Position numbers and translations under genes: made by a program
Shown: positions 38,728 to 51,826 of the stretch, one piece after another
Position numbering within the stretch: the first letter of the stretch is position 1
How the letters are laid out: the number at the start of each line of letters is the position of its first letter
Notes under the pieces: generated by a model
The model's database searches: none
The model's input: only the letters and a program-made list of their open reading frames with translations
Told to the model about the DNA's origin: nothing
Source of the DNA: Pithys albifrons albifrons
Lineage: Eukaryota; Chordata; Aves; Passeriformes; Thamnophilidae
Reading direction: 5' to 3'
Assembly: GCF_047495875.1 (NCBI RefSeq)
Contig: NC_092472.1
Span: forward strand, 1,210,849-1,274,848
DNA length: 64,000 bases

Positions 38728-38923
38728 ATTGTGGATGTGTATCAGACAGAACAAGCAGTGCCACATTTCTCCCCTGCTAGCTGTTGTGCTGATCTTCAGG
38801 AGATCACAGTGATATTTTGCACCAGGAGCATGTGGCTGGATCACTTCTGTGCAGTGTTTGAGGGCTGCTGGCTGTGGGAAAAGGATTTTCTTTCTTGTCA
38901 TGCCAATCTTTCTCCTTCATGAG

Positions 38924-38929
38924 AATAAA
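38924..38929 (+). terminator. Poly(A) signal AATAAA downstream of the candidate alternative exon
   Basis: A canonical hexamer 197 nt after the TGA of the candidate terminal exon. Such hexamers also arise by chance in AT-rich introns. Confidence 0.25.
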
Positions 38930-38979
38930 ATACATGTTCTTATAATCCAAGAACCCTGCAATGTGAAGGAGAACACTGT

Positions 38980-39154
38980 CGTTGGCACAGGCTGCCCAGG
39001 GCAGTGGTGGAGTCACCATCCCTGGAGATGTTTAAGAGGTGTGTAGATGTGACACTTGGGGACATGGTTTAGACACTTGGGGACATTGGGGGAACAGTTG
39101 GACTTGATGATCTCAGAGGTTTTTTCCAACCTAAGTGATTCTATGATTCTATTA
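38980..39154 (+). mobile_element. CR1 LINE 3' fragment
   Basis: Sense CR1 end: GGCACAGGCTGCCCAGGGCA, CCATCCCTGGAGATGTTTAA, TTGGACTTGATGATCTCAGA, ending GATTCTATGATTCTATTAG. It lies 310 bp upstream of FGF18 exon 4. Confidence 0.94.
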
Positions 39155-39462
39155 GCATCAAGCTAATCTTGCTGATGGGGTGTCAGGGCTGGTGTGGACA
39201 GATGGAGCACACACGTGTGGATGCCCACTCTGTGTTAAAACCAGCATTAAACCCGGACCATCCATAGAGGAGTTAGTGGGAAGGTGTCAGTTCTGCACCT
39301 GTGACCAAGCGGTGAGCTCTGCCCCTGGGTGGTCCCTTGGGTTGTTCCTGTGTGAAGCATCCCAGGGTGGTGCAGCTGGAGGTAATGGGACAGTGCACTT
39401 TGCACCCTGTGACTTAATGGGACCACATTGGTAAATGCTTTTTTTATTTCTTCCTTTACAAG

Positions 39463-39569
39463 CCCAGCTTCTAGTGGAAACAGACACTTTTGGCAGTCAA
39501 GTCCGGATCAAAGGGAAGGAGACAGATTTCTACCTTTGCATGAACAGGAAAGGCAAGCTAGTGGGGAAG
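39463..39569 (+). CDS. FGF18: FGF18 coding exon 4 (partial CDS)
   Basis: This 107-nt exon encodes the central beta-trefoil strands of FGF18. With the G from exon 3 it reads [18 protein letters not shown], then [18 protein letters not shown]. The acceptor is TTTACAAG (ends 39462) and the donor is GTAAGTG (39570). Two bases complete the split Ala codon and 35 codons follow, so the exon ends on a codon boundary, as expected for the family. It contains the conserved cysteine of FYLCMN found across FGFs and the basic RKGKL segment. The next exon should begin with a PDGTS-type sequence and encode the C-terminal half; it is not in the window. The only difference from the human protein that I recall here is Asp for Glu in KETDF. 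Confidence 0.97.
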
Positions 39570-42500
39570 GTAAGTGTTTCCTATTAATTAATTTGTAACC
39601 TGAATGTTACCTTTAGCAGCCTCCTCAGGGCTGTAATGATGTGTTCGAGCTTCGCTTGTCAGCCTCAAATGAGAAGCAGGATGGAGGGGTGTGGGGTGTG
39701 GGAGGCTGCCTGTGCCCCCCAACCTCCCCAGCACCTGTAGAACAGCCCTGCAGCCCAGCTGGGATCTCTAGGGATGCCCCACATGTGGATGGGTTTGTGC
39801 TTCCCAGTTGTGTTCAACTGACATGAGGTGTCACGTCGGCATCCCAGTGCCGTGGGCACCTCCACAGCAACTTTCTTATTGAGTTTTCCCTAGGGGGAAA
39901 TGCATGGTATAAATTTCACCAAAAAATTCCTTTTGGAGGGAAATTGAAAGCAAAAGGGCAAGTGGAGAGCTGTGCTGGGGTTTGATGCCTGGGGTTGTAG
40001 GCAACATGAGGCCTCTTCCTCTCAGTGGTGAGCCAGGGGCTGGTGTGCCAGACCTCATACTGGAATCCCAGCATCATGCTGGGGCTGGGCCTCACAGTTC
40101 AGTGTTACAGGAATATCTTCCTACTTTGGATGCCCCCCAATGGAAGCATGTAACAAATTGCAGTGTGTTTACCCATCTAGCTTAACTTCTTTGCTAAAAT
40201 CATATTTTTTGTGTATTAACTTGTTTTTGTAATTTAGGCAGTTCTGTATTGCTGGTGAAGCTGGAGCCTTGCTAACCAGGCAGGGGCTTGTGCAAAGCTA
40301 AATTACCACTAAAAAAGAAGTAAAATAAAACATCCCAGCCTTCCAAAACCTGCTGCCTGCACTCTGCACCACCCAGCATTCAAATCTGGCATCTTTGTGG
40401 CTGTGAAAAGGGAAGCTGAGTTTTGTTTTGAGTCAGGGCAGCAAAAGCCACAGCCCAAACAGAAACCAGACACCAAATGGCTCTGATGAAAAATGACTTA
40501 GTTTTGTGGTCCCGGGAGTGACACCTGCAGGCAGTGCCTTCCCCAGCAGATCCTCCCTCTTCCCACTTGTGTTTCCCTCGGGAGCAGTGCGGATGCACTG
40601 TCAGCCTGAGCCCAGATGGTTTGCTGCCAGCTGTGGCTGTGTGCCTGACCTGCTCTGGAGCTGCCTGTCCAGGCATCCAGGGCACTGCTTGGAGTTGGGG
40701 AGACTTGGGAATCGGTGCTCCAGGAGGACTGGACTAAAGCAGATGGATCTCTTCTCACTTCCTGCACTTATGTGATGCGATTACAATGCTGCACGAGACA
40801 CTGTTGTTTGGTCTTCGACAGGGAAATTAATTGTTTTAACCAGATTTGAGCCTCTCAGGATACACATTGGATGCTTTCAAAGATTGCATTGAACACAAAC
40901 CTGGCTTTGATGTTTTTGTGCCTTAATTTTCCATCCTCTACACGTGATGATATCATTTTTCCCTCAAATGTTACAAGGATAATTTTGTTAATGTCTATAG
41001 GGTGCTAATACCACAGTTATGGAGACCTTAGAAGTGCTCAAATTAGACAGGCTAAAATGAGCATCAAATCTTACCTTTTTTGTTAGTAGACATTTCCCCA
41101 AGTGGATCAGCAATGGCACACTGTTCAGTCTACAGCCTTTCCTGCTTTGTTCTGAGTGCCCAGGAGCACCCTGGCAAAGGCAGCACCTGTTTTTCAAAAC
41201 ATACATTGTATTTGTATATAGTATTTATTTGAGACTCATCCCTTGATTTGGCCCACTGGATGCCAAGGCAGGACAGTTCTTTAGCTTGTCATCTTTCATG
41301 CAGCATGAACCTTTTTTTTACCCCTAATATATATTTTTCATAGAGTTGAGTTGGCAAATGGTTTGTTACAAAAAAATAAGTAAGTCTATTCTTGTAAATA
41401 TGAGCCTTCCCACCTCAGCCTGCTGATAAGTTCACAAAGCAGCTGACCTGAGCAGGAGAGGTGTGGGACATGGCATTTGGAAAGAAATTGTTCCAGATGT
41501 GTTGCCCATGTTAACAGCTTCTCATGAGCAAAAAAAGAAAATAATAACATATCTTCTTGATACCAAAGAGTGTGGTTTTAATTAGTATCATAGTTTCAGC
41601 TCTTTTTGTGGCAAGAGTTTGAGGGAATGCTTTTTAGTTTGAATGCTCTAAACAGCTAGCAAACCCCAAGGAAAACATTAGATAGAAGTTACGGCTGGGC
41701 TTATACAAATATTTAAGGTCAGTCTGGGGGTGGAGGGGAATGAAACGCATAAACTGATTGTTTCACGGTTGTCCTGGTATGTTCATTTGGCAAGAGAAGA
41801 GCCATGGGACCAAACCGGGTCTCTTCCTCTGCTCATTTCCTATTGCCTTACACGGCATAATCCCCAACAACACCAGCACATGCCATCTGGCTTTATTCTG
41901 CTCCTCACTCAGCAGTTCTGGGTCCCCCACGGTTGAAAACCTGCTTTGAATTTAATCCCTTTTGTGTTCCATAATCACCTAGAAGGTGTATTATGGTCTG
42001 GAACATGCTGTTGTTACTCTCAGCTAGAACTGGTGACGAAGGCTCTGGACATGGACAGGGCTTGTGCCCCACCTTGGAGCTGGTTGTGTTGCATGGAAGC
42101 ACACTAACCCCAAAGCCTTTGCTCCTTTATTTATGATAAATTGCAGCTACACCAGCATTTCTGGGCAGAGACCATCTGATGGAGCCTTCTCAGGAGGCAC
42201 AACTTGTGTTGTCTTCCTCGTCAGATGTTACTACATATGTGTTCACAGCCAATTTTGAGTTGTTTTGGGCAGACAACTGACTGTATTGTAACATTTGCAG
42301 CTGCTGAGGTCACTGATGCTCCACGTGCTGCTTGTGAAAACAGGAGGACAGGGCAGGTGTTGTACAGGAGTGACTTCTCTGTTAAAGGTGACCAGTACCC
42401 AGGGAAAACAAATTGGATTGTAGTTATTTGTGGGTTATTGCTCTTGCATTGAAGAAGGACCAAGAAACAGTTTTTCACTTCTGACCATATGGGGTTTTTT

Positions 42501-42600
42501 TGCTTGTGGGTTTTTGGTGCCTCTGTGTGTGCAAACAGAAAAATTGTAGGTCCTGAGTTTTTTGATCTTGCTGGAGTTTTCTGTGGAACACAGAACTTTA

Positions 42601-42960
42601 TCACAGAATCACAGAGTGGTTTGGGTTGGAAGGGACCTTCATGATCATCTTGTTTCAACCCTCTGCTGTGAACAGGGACACAGTCCTCTAGACCAGGTCG
42701 CTCAAAGCCCCATCCAACCTGGCCTTGAATGTTTCTAGGGATGGGACAGCCACAACTTCTCTGGGCAACTTGTGCCAGGACCTTACAGTAAAGAATTTTC
42801 ATTTTTATATCTATATATTTACCCTCTTTTAGTTTAAAACCATTGCTTCTTGTCCTATTGCAACAGGCCCTGCTATAATGTTTGTCCCCATCTTTTTTAA
42901 CCTCCTTTAAGTACTGGAAGGCTGAAATAAGTTCTTCCTACAGCCTTTTCTTCTCCAGGT
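42601..42960 (-). mobile_element. CR1 LINE 3' fragment (antisense)
   Basis: Starts TCACAGAATCACAGAGTGG, then GTTTGGGTTGGAAGGGACC, TCAAAGCCCCATCCAACCTG, and GGCTGAAATAAGTTCTTCCT, ending near the CTTCTCCAG that is antisense to CTGGAGAAG of CR1. About 360 bp, non-coding. The longer - strand frame crossing it (42221-42802) is chance. Confidence 0.94.
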
Positions 42961-45900
42961 TTTATGGTGGAATTATATGACAAGGAGAGAGATTAAAATA
43001 CGAAAACTAAGAACAAGAGTTCTAGATACTTTTCCAAGAAACTTTTTTACTTTTTAAAAATCATTAATCCTGTTTATCTCAGGCTTCTTACAAACATGGG
43101 GGAGAAGAGGACCCTGAAAGGTCCAGCTCTTTTTCCAAGAAAAGGCACAATGTGACTTGTCCACTTGTAGTCACCGATGTGACAAAGCACAAGGTGACTA
43201 CTCATCTAGAACACAATATTGGCAGTAATTCAGTGCTATAGGGAAAGAGGAGCTGATGGTCTCTTTTGAGGAGCTCTGAGTTTCTAACTGTTGGTTCTCC
43301 TGGAGAGTCCTTCTGTGTTTTTTCTCTCTGCTCCAGCTTCTCTTAGCTCATGCATTGAAATAAGGCCATCAGGAAAGTGGAGACTTCATGTGTGTTGAAG
43401 GCTGCCACAGGTAAGTCTTTGGAGTATCCAGGAGGAAGGAATAGCAGTGCAGGCATGAGCAGGTGGCCACCTCTTGACTGCTCTTCCTGAGCCTGTCCTT
43501 ACAGCAAATCCAAGCTCCCTAGAGTGGCAGGAGGCTGCAGAGATTGCCTTTCCCTGCCCTGTTCCAGTCCTCTCATCAGAAGAGCATTTGTGGGCAGTCA
43601 GGGGGCCCTGTGAAGCTTGAACTGTATCCATCAGCACTGTTAGGTGATGAGCAGAGCCCTCCCCTTCCTTTAGACATGGCCAGGGCTGGTACCTGGTGAG
43701 TGGAGCATCTCCTGACCACCAGGCACTGTTGCCAGGGAATTTCTTGTGGTTCTGTGCCATCCACCTGTGGAATCAGCCAGTCTGGTTGGCACTAGCACTC
43801 AGGCTAAAGCAGGTATCCATAAGGAGGGTAAGTTTACACTCCCATCTGTAAAGGGAGAGGAGAGAACAGGCCTATTTTAATGGGCTGACCAAGGACAGGG
43901 GACAATGGACCTTGGCTTCCTGCAGAGCTACCATGTGGGAGGTGAGGGTGCTAATGCAGACCATGGCAAGGGAGACAGCACTGTTCAGATTAGATACAGA
44001 AGCAGGGAAGGCAAGTAATGGCTGGAAGGAATCTAGAAGATTTGAGAAGAATGGGGAAAGTGCTAAGAACATATTGGATTTGGTCCAGAAGTATCTTCAG
44101 AAGATGCTCTAAGCAATCCCACTAGTTCTTCCACGACATTAGATGGGTTATGTCTTTCCCACATCCAGTAGCAATATTGTTCCCTGTTGGCTTCATTTTG
44201 AGAACAGCTCCATCTCTTGGTGCATTAAGTGACTCCTTGGGCTCTTCCAGGAAGGAGAAGCAGGTGGTGGTGCTGGAACCCATCTGCTTAGGGTGGTATG
44301 GGACTCCAAATGCAGGTGGTGTCAAGGCAGTGTGGTAACTGTCTGTTGTGTGCTGTGCTCCCATATAATGCTGCTCCATGTGGTGTTACCTGCAGTCTTG
44401 ACTCTGCAGGTAACTCCTGCGCTGCTGGAAAAGTGGGTGAGTCCCTCTTCTGAGGTTTGATGTGGCCACAGAGAAAACTCCAGAAGCAGGAGTTTTAGAA
44501 AAGTGATAGAATTAGGTCTATCACTGACCATCCCTCCCAGCTGTTCAGAAAGTGAGAGCACTGAAGTTGTGTCCTGAAATACCTGTTCATTGCTTCAGTT
44601 CTGCTCTTTCTAAGAACTGAAGCCTGGGAGCATGTGATCCTAGAAAAGAGGTGATTTCCCACCAAATCCACATGCTGACTTGCACCATCTCTCTTTAGGT
44701 TTTCTGTCAAAAATCCTCATACACTCTTAAAATAATTGTATAGTATATGTACATTATTTTTTAAAAAAGAATTTAATGAGTTTGCTTTTATTCCTCCGTT
44801 CTCTGAGCTTAATGTGAACAGTGAGGAAAAGGTGTTTGGTGAAGGGTAGGAAGCTGTGGCCAGTTGGGTGGCTGAGGCAGTGCTTCAGTTCAGTGACAGG
44901 TAATTTGGGTGCTTTGCTGTTGCCACGTCTACAGTGCTGGAGCCCTCCCAGCACTCACAAAGCACCAACAAGCACTGCTGAGCTTGTGCCCTCCAGCACA
45001 GTCCAGCTCCTGAAAAAAGCTGTGCCAGCCAAAGCGTGGCAGTGCCAGGGGCACGTCATTGGTGCTGGGGGCTGGTTGAAGGTGGCATGGCTGTGTTGGC
45101 CACCTCTCCCCCAGCCCTGACCAGCACCACTGTGCTGGTGCCACTTACAGCATAGACCTGCCTCTCAGATGTAAGATTTTTTCTGGTGTGATAACTGCTT
45201 TCCAAGCCAATATATTTCTTAATGTTACCAGAAAGTTGCTAATACCATATGGCAAGGCTCTCTGTATTTTTGCAGGACAACAAACAAATTGTTGCTAGAT
45301 GCCAGACTGCTCTGGCAGAGCTTTATCACTGATGCCTGCCAGCAGTAGCCTTTAGGGGATAGTAATAATTTGGGGTTGTTTACATTAAAGCTTTAAAACT
45401 GGGGTTTTCTTGAAGCATGTGTGTGTTTAGTCAGGAAAGTTGGCTAAAAAATCTCTGACAGCATCAAAGAGTGAAGGAGCCTGCTATGGCCCCTGAATGT
45501 GCTCTTGGCCCTTTATAACCTCTCTGGTCTCACAGGAAAAGGAGTATGTTGTGTTACAGGAGCTCCTGGGGCTCCAGTGGGAGCCACCCTTTGTAGGACA
45601 AGGAGACTTACCTGGGTGGGAGACACCAGGTGATTCTCCAAAGCTTTACTGGTGTACCTGGAGCAGCTTTTTCATCAGTTGGCTTTGGTCAAGGTTGAGG
45701 TTAAGATTTCTTGAAAAGCTGCCTTTGAAACACTGCTGGTGGGGAACCAGGGCCAGGGGGCCAAGACTTGGGGATGGGATCTGAGCTCTGTGCCCTTTAT
45801 GTGCCCCAGTCCTGCATGGCATTTGGGTGTGAGTCGTGGTGCAGGTGCATCCTGGCAGCCCTGTGTGCTGCAGAGCTGCTGGCAGGTATGTGCCCAGGGC

Positions 45901-46710
45901 AGGGGCAGGCCAAGGGTTGCAGTTTGAAACTCTGATGCAATAGATGAGGTGTTTGCTTTTATATTTAAAACCACACCTAACTGCATCTTGGATTTGGGGC
46001 AGAACTCTGAGTTTCACAGGGGTTTGGTGCTTATCCAGAATTTTTCCCCAAGTTGCACAGTAAAGTCTAACAATTTCTGGGGCTGAATGCTGAATTTGCA
46101 ACATAAACACGACCAGAATTGGTGGGGTGTCGGGTTTAATAGCGCGCATTCTGTGGATCTCTCTGTGTCATATTCAGCCACAAACTATTCCGACTTGGCA
46201 TCTCATTTGAAAGCCAAACTTGACATGGCTTTTGCTGGATCTCACTCAGATCCTGTTTTGAACTGCATTCTGGTTCTTCATATGGGGGAGTTGATCCTGT
46301 TTTAAAATGAGTTGTTCCCAGGCTCTCGCTTCCCTGTGAGTTTGTTTTAGTTTGAGTCATCTAAATAAATGCCTACAGTGGAGCCTGAAGCCAAGCACTC
46401 TTGGACCCTGCCATACTTTGAACAGGGGGACCTGATCTCAAATCAGTCTCAAGTGTTCAAAAATCTGGAATCAGGGCTTTCAGGATTGCAAAGGTCTTAA
46501 AAGCAATGAGATAACAAAACCAATTTTTTTTCAGTTGAGCCATTAGAATCTTCTGCCTTCACCTGATCAGGCTTTTTTCCTACAATACATGGAAAAAAAT
46601 TTGAATTATTGTTCTGAAAACTTAGAAGCTGAGATTCTAATGAAATTAAAACCAGAAGTGGAAGCTAAAATCAGCAACCATTCTCCTCCACTCAACTCCC
46701 CAAACATCAA

Positions 46711-47406
46711 TGAGAGGCTGGAGAGCAGCTCTGTGGAATGGGCCCTGGGGGTCCTGGTCAGTGGCCAGTTGGCCACATATGAGCCAGCAGTGCCCTGGGA
46801 GCTGCAGGGACATCCCTGTCCTGGGGGCATCAGGCCCAGCATGTCCAGGAGAGGGAGAGGATTGTCCCACTCTGCTCTGCACTGGGGCAGCCTCACCTGC
46901 AATGGGGGGGCACTTTGAGGTGACACATCATAGGAAAGATAGGAAGCCCTTGGAAAGCCAATGTACAAAGGAGGGCAACGAAAATGGGTAAGGGCCTAGA
47001 GGGGAAATGTGTGAGGAGCAGTTGAGGGCACTTGGTGTGTTCAGCTGGAGAAGAGGAGACTGAGGTCAGACATCACTGCAGTCTACAACATCCTCCCGAG
47101 GGGAAGCAGAGGAGCAGCACCAATGACTTCACCCTTGTGACCAGTGACAGGACGCAAGGAAGTGACTGGAGCTGAGTCAGGATGTAGGTTGGATATCAGG
47201 AAAAGGTTCCTCCTCCAGAGGGTGGTGGGCACTGAACAGGCTCCCCAGGGCAGTGGGCACAGCCCCAAGGCTGCCAGAGCTCCAGGAGTGTTTGGACAAC
47301 GCTCTCTGGGACAAAGTGGGATTGTTGGCATGTCCTGTGCAGGACCAGGAGTTGGACTCGATCCTGATGGGTCCCTTCCAGCTCTGTATTCTGTGATTCT
47401 CTGATC
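46711..47406 (+). mobile_element. CR1 LINE 3' fragment, long
   Basis: The longest truncated CR1 here (about 700 bp). It runs from the end of the reverse-transcriptase domain (GAGAGGCTGGAGAGCAGC, GGGCCCTGGGGGTCCTGG) through CAGCTGGAGAAGAGGAGACT, GGTTGGATATCAGGAAAAGG, CCCCAAGGCTGCCAGAGCTC and GGAGTTGGACTCGATCC, ending TCTGTGATTCTCTGAT. Reading frames are disrupted. Confidence 0.95.
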
Positions 47407-47918
47407 ATGAGGCACTGGATAACACTTAAGCCTTCCACAGCTGCTCCTTTCCCATTACTGGCCAACCTGAAGCATTGCATTCAAGCTCCTGTGGATGCTG
47501 GATTTGGTGGAGTCTGTATCACCTGGTTAATTTGTTGCAGTTTCAGATCTTTACAGTGCTGGGAATGTGTCAGAGGAGTTCCCCAAGGAGGGGCCATTGG
47601 ATGTGATGGACATTATGGTGTCTTGTTACCACGCTGTCTCACAGTAATTGTCATGTCACTTCTCGGTGGGTGTAAAGTGCTCAGGGCTGGTCAGATCCCA
47701 TAGTGCACCTCCCTCAGGGGACGGTGGCGGCCCTGCTGTAGGCACAGGGAGGAGGTGTCACAGTGCTGGGTTTGCACACTGGGTTTGATGAGCAGTAGCC
47801 CTACTGGAATAGCTCCTGCCCTTGAGCAGCAGCAGCCAGCTTTTCCAGAAATCCTGACTCGGGATGACAGAACCGTGTTGAGCCTGGTGCTAATAACACC
47901 AAGGTCATTCATTTAAGA

Positions 47919-47973
47919 GTTGGACTCAGTGATCCTTGTGGGTCCCTTCCAAGTCAGAATATTCTGTGTGATG
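47919..47973 (+). mobile_element. CR1 LINE 3' tail fragment
   Basis: The final ~55 bp of a CR1: GTTGGACTCAGTGATCCTTG, TGGGTCCCTTCC, AGTCAGAATATTCTGTG. Confidence 0.9.
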
Positions 47974-50740
47974 GTTCCCTAGAAATCATTTATGATTTAG
48001 CCCAGTGAAACTATTTTCCAATGTTCATTCTACTGGTGCTGCTGTGGGATGGGCTCCAATGCTGTAGCAGTTCCCTTCAGAGTGGTGGGAGTTTGTGAGA
48101 GCTTCCTGGACCTCTGCAATATTGATGTTCATCATGAGCAGTGGGCCTTGTCCTGGTTCTATATTTGAGATGACTTGTTTACAGGAGTTTCTATGTGGTG
48201 TTAAGGACAGGGGAAAATGACATGATTTTGGGTAATGAGTTTTGTAGAAGATTGGCTGGTTTGTACTGGTGTGGGATAGCAGGTGACTGATCTCAGTATC
48301 TTGGGAAGACTGGAGGTCATTTGGAAACATCTTGTGCAGAAGATAGAAGTTTAGAGAATGCTGATAAACACTAAACAGCTGCAAGTCTTGGGAAGGAGTG
48401 ACAGAAGAGTTCTTGGAGAGAACTGGGATGACTGGGGAATGCTGGCAGTGTCTGAGGTCACATGGCACAAGAGGCTGAGGAAAGAACATGCTTGTATGGA
48501 GAAGACCCCACTGTTTCACAAATGCTTGACACTACACCAGTTCTCAGCTGAGCTGGTGTGTGCGCAAGGCTTGAATGCCACAGCCCTGAAGGCTGTCTGA
48601 GCCAGCAGGCTGTGGTGTCCGTGGCACTGGATGAGGAGAGAGGCTTACATCACCACAGGAACACTTGCCAGTGCCTTTGCTGATCCTTTGCCCATGCTGT
48701 TTGTACCTTTTATATGCGTGATCCGATGCATTTATGTCACGGGTTTCATAAATGGAGCACATTAGGTACATTTATGCCCATGGTGTGCTGCTGGGCTTGG
48801 GTTTGTACTTAGCTGCTTTGCCAGGCAGAACACTGCCAATGCTGGCTGGACATCCCCCAGCTTCTTGTGAGTGTAATGTGAATGCTTAAGGTCTGTGCTA
48901 AGAGCCACCTTCGGTTCTTGACAATTTCTGAGCACCCCAGGTGGATGCTGATCCTTTTGGGCTAAGCAAGGGTGGGCAGGTGGATGGAGAAGGTTTGGCT
49001 TTAACCACACAGTGTGTTGAGGAGGTTTGGTTTAACCACACAGTAGATGGAGGAGCTGTGCCGGACAAGAGGTGTGAGTCCTGCTAGCAGGGCTTCCTTG
49101 GGTGGTAGTGGGAATATCGGAGGTGGGACCAATGCTTTATATGTGTTTTCACAGCCCAAGCCACATGGCCAAAGGTCCTCTTAGTCGTGTTTTCGCCATA
49201 TATGAACTTTTCCAGTTGAACTTCTTAGCACAACCATAATACTTTAAGTGTTTGGTCTGAAATAAAGCAAAAGGTCCCTTTAAAAAAAATATATATAAAT
49301 TCTTCATTATATTATTTTCATGCCAGAGACTCACAGCTGCTCTGCTGAGTATGTGAGTGCTGGCCCAGGCTGTGTCTGGTCATCAGAGAGCTGTGTAACA
49401 GGTTTACAGATATCTTGCGATTCCTCTTTAGGAAATGTCATGTCTTTGGATGTTCCTGAGAAACCCATGTTCTCTGTCACACTGAGCTTTGTGAAGTCAA
49501 GGTTCACTTTGCAGACCAAGCTTATAAGCTTGATCTCCAAATGTTTTCCTTATACCATGGCTGGAAGTTCTGTATCCTCTTCCCGTGAAGAAATACCATC
49601 TTCTTGAAAGCTGCAGGGTAATTTAATTTAATCCTTTCTGTGTTCAGGGAGCAAGTGTCACCATAAAGCTGCTAACATCCCATCCCCTGTGCTTCTTGAT
49701 GGGTGTAGCTGTGTGTCATGTTGGATTATTTCAGTTCTTAAATGTTAATTGAAATTACCAATGGGAACCCCTGAGCCCTAGTCATGCCTTACCCTCTTTG
49801 GGTGGAGAGAATGTGCTGCTGTGTGCATCTTGTGCTGACAAGTATCAAGTTGAATTTAATTGCTTTCCTCAGAGTATCTCATCTCCCAAGCAATAATTTT
49901 TGTTGGTCTTGAGCATCTCTAAGCTGAGGGTGATGTATCTTCTATGTGGTACTTAGCAAATGCACTGAGGATTTAACTTGGAAGAAGGAGCAAAGCAGGG
50001 CAACCTTATCTTCCTCAAGTGGATGCAGCTAAGATCACGTTCAGGTGGCTCCTGCTCTTCAGGGACTGTTTCTACTTGGCTCATAGTTTGGTTTTGGAGA
50101 GGAAGTGAGAAAATAGAGGCTAATTTTGAAGTGGAGAATAAAACCTGTTCTCCAACAGTAGCAAAATATAGTCCATTTGACATGGCTGATACAAAACTGT
50201 TTTTAAGGTCCAAGAAAAGTAGCTCTTGCTCAAATACATTTTTGTTCTCGAGATTTTCTTACACTGTCTTTTGGGTACTGGAAGATAACTAAGCTTTCCT
50301 AAGGGAGAACAAGTTAAAGCCTTGCATTTGTTATATACAGATGGAAGTTGATCATTCACAGGCTGAAACAATTCTGGATGATCAGTTTTTGTGGATGGCA
50401 CTAGATTTGATCATTCATTTGTGTCTTTTCTTAGTAATATAACCTGACATGAAGAGAACTAGTGCCATCCTGCAGAAAATCAATGCCCTTTCTTGGTTCT
50501 AAATTCCCTGCTGGTTCCCTGCTGGAACGTTGACTGGATGAGGTTGCATTCATTTCAAATGATAACTTAAAAAAATCAGTGTGCATGTTTGTTTAATGTG
50601 AATAAACCTGTGATTGATCCAGGGCCTGCTATGGGGCCAGCAACCCTTTTAGTACCATTACCCTGCTCCACTCATGATCTAGACTTGATGTTCTAAACAA
50701 TTTAAAAAAACCAATTCCACTAGTGGCATAACTCCCTATT

Positions 50741-51024
50741 TCACAGAATCATTACAGTTGGAAAAGCCCTCCCAGCCCATGGAGTCCACCCTGTGCCTGA
50801 TGCTCACCTTGTCCCCCAGCCCAGAGCACTGAGTGCCACGGCCAGTCCTTCCTTGGACATCTCCAGGGTTGGACACTCCAAACCTCCCTGGGCAGCCCCT
50901 TCCAATGTTTAACAAATTCCTTTTGATGATCAACCTGAACCTCCCCTGGCACAAGTTGAGGCCATTTCCCCTTGTCCTGTTGCTTGTTACCTGGGAGAAG
51001 AGGCTGTTCCCACCTTGCTACAAC
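50741..51024 (-). mobile_element. CR1 LINE 3' fragment (antisense)
   Basis: Starts TCACAGAATCATTACAGTTG, continues CCAGAGCACTGAGTGCCACG, CCTTGGACATCTCCAGGG, CTGGGCAGCCCCTTCCAATG, and ends at GGGAGAAGAGGCTGTTCCCA, all antisense to a CR1 3' end. It differs from the 42.6-kb copy and is a separate subfamily type. Confidence 0.93.
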
Positions 51025-51682
51025 TGCATATTGAATTCAAGCCTACATGAAATATTCTGCTGGTCTTAGATGGCTTTCATAGAAAGTTCAGGACTGGTCT
51101 TTGGAGGCTGGAAATGATTGCTGGAAAAGAGACAACAGCAAACCCCAGCAAAGCCCTCAACCAGCAGGCTGGGCTTTGTACAGATGGGTCAAAATGCCTT
51201 CCCAGCTCTTATCAGAAATAGCCCCTCCCAGCATACATGTAACTGGACCATGGAGGAGCAGGTAATGGTAGATGTCACAGACCTGCTAAGATGTCACATC
51301 TGAAACCTGCCTGTGGTTTCAGATCTCCTGAAGCACAGTAGTTCCCAACTGCAGGAAACCAGCAGTTTTGACTTTTTAAGTTTTTCTAAATTTTCTTTTG
51401 GTTTAATAAAGTTCATTTAAAATGTAGCTGATGTTTCTCATCATTAATAGTAATTATTTGCAGGTCTCTGAGATGCATTTAGGAATGTCTGTCAACCAAA
51501 TGTGCATCTTTCCAGGTGAAGCCAACCCAGTTTGCCCTAATTCTGGATATGGGCACCCTGCTGCACTGTTGACAGGAAATGTGGTTCTGACAGAAGGAGC
51601 AGGTTAGGAGGCATGTCCTGGTGTAACCTCAGCCACACACCAACAGCCCACATGGGCCTCTTTATGCTTCAATTAATCTTCT

Positions 51683-51688
51683 TTTATT
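51683..51688 (-). terminator. Poly(A) signal of the - strand ORF
   Basis: AATAAA on the - strand (in context GACCAATAAAAGAAG), 138 nt downstream of the stop codon of the secreted-protein-like ORF. Spacing and hexamer are those of a normal short 3'UTR. Confidence 0.5.
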
Positions 51689-51826
51689 GGTCCAGCCACC
51701 CTCAGAGGGGCACTGGCTGTCATCTGCAAGTCAGTGTAGAGGTACAGTCTTGTCTAGTTTTCTGGTTCAGCAATGTCCAGTAGACTTGGTTGTTCTCCTC
51801 CTCCTCTGAGCTGGAGGCAGGGCAGC

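Larger units (their letters stand above)
14018..39462 (+). other. FGF18: FGF18 intron 3
   Basis: A complete intron of 25,445 bp from donor GTAAGA (14018) to acceptor TTTACAAG (ending 39462). It splits an alanine codon as G|CC. It contains CR1 fragments on both strands, a G-rich minisatellite, several AT-rich or CpG-rich non-repeat blocks listed separately, and a candidate alternative terminal exon at 38645. In 20336-21490, 21547-25438, 25506-28739, 29573-32944, 33549-36889 and 38071-38644 I see only intronic DNA without recognisable genes. Confidence 0.95.

Noticed and set aside
42221..42802. 193-codon - strand open frame
   Set aside because: Its first part reads through an antisense CR1 tail and the rest is unique intron. 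The join shows it is not a gene.
46589..46991. Overlapping open frames of 78-120 codons on both strands near 46.6-47.0 kb
   Set aside because: Most of this interval is a truncated CR1; the frames are remnants or antisense of its ORF2.
48025..48519. 164-codon - strand open frame
   Set aside because: No recognisable motif, no poly(A) or signal features in the right order, and low-complexity composition.
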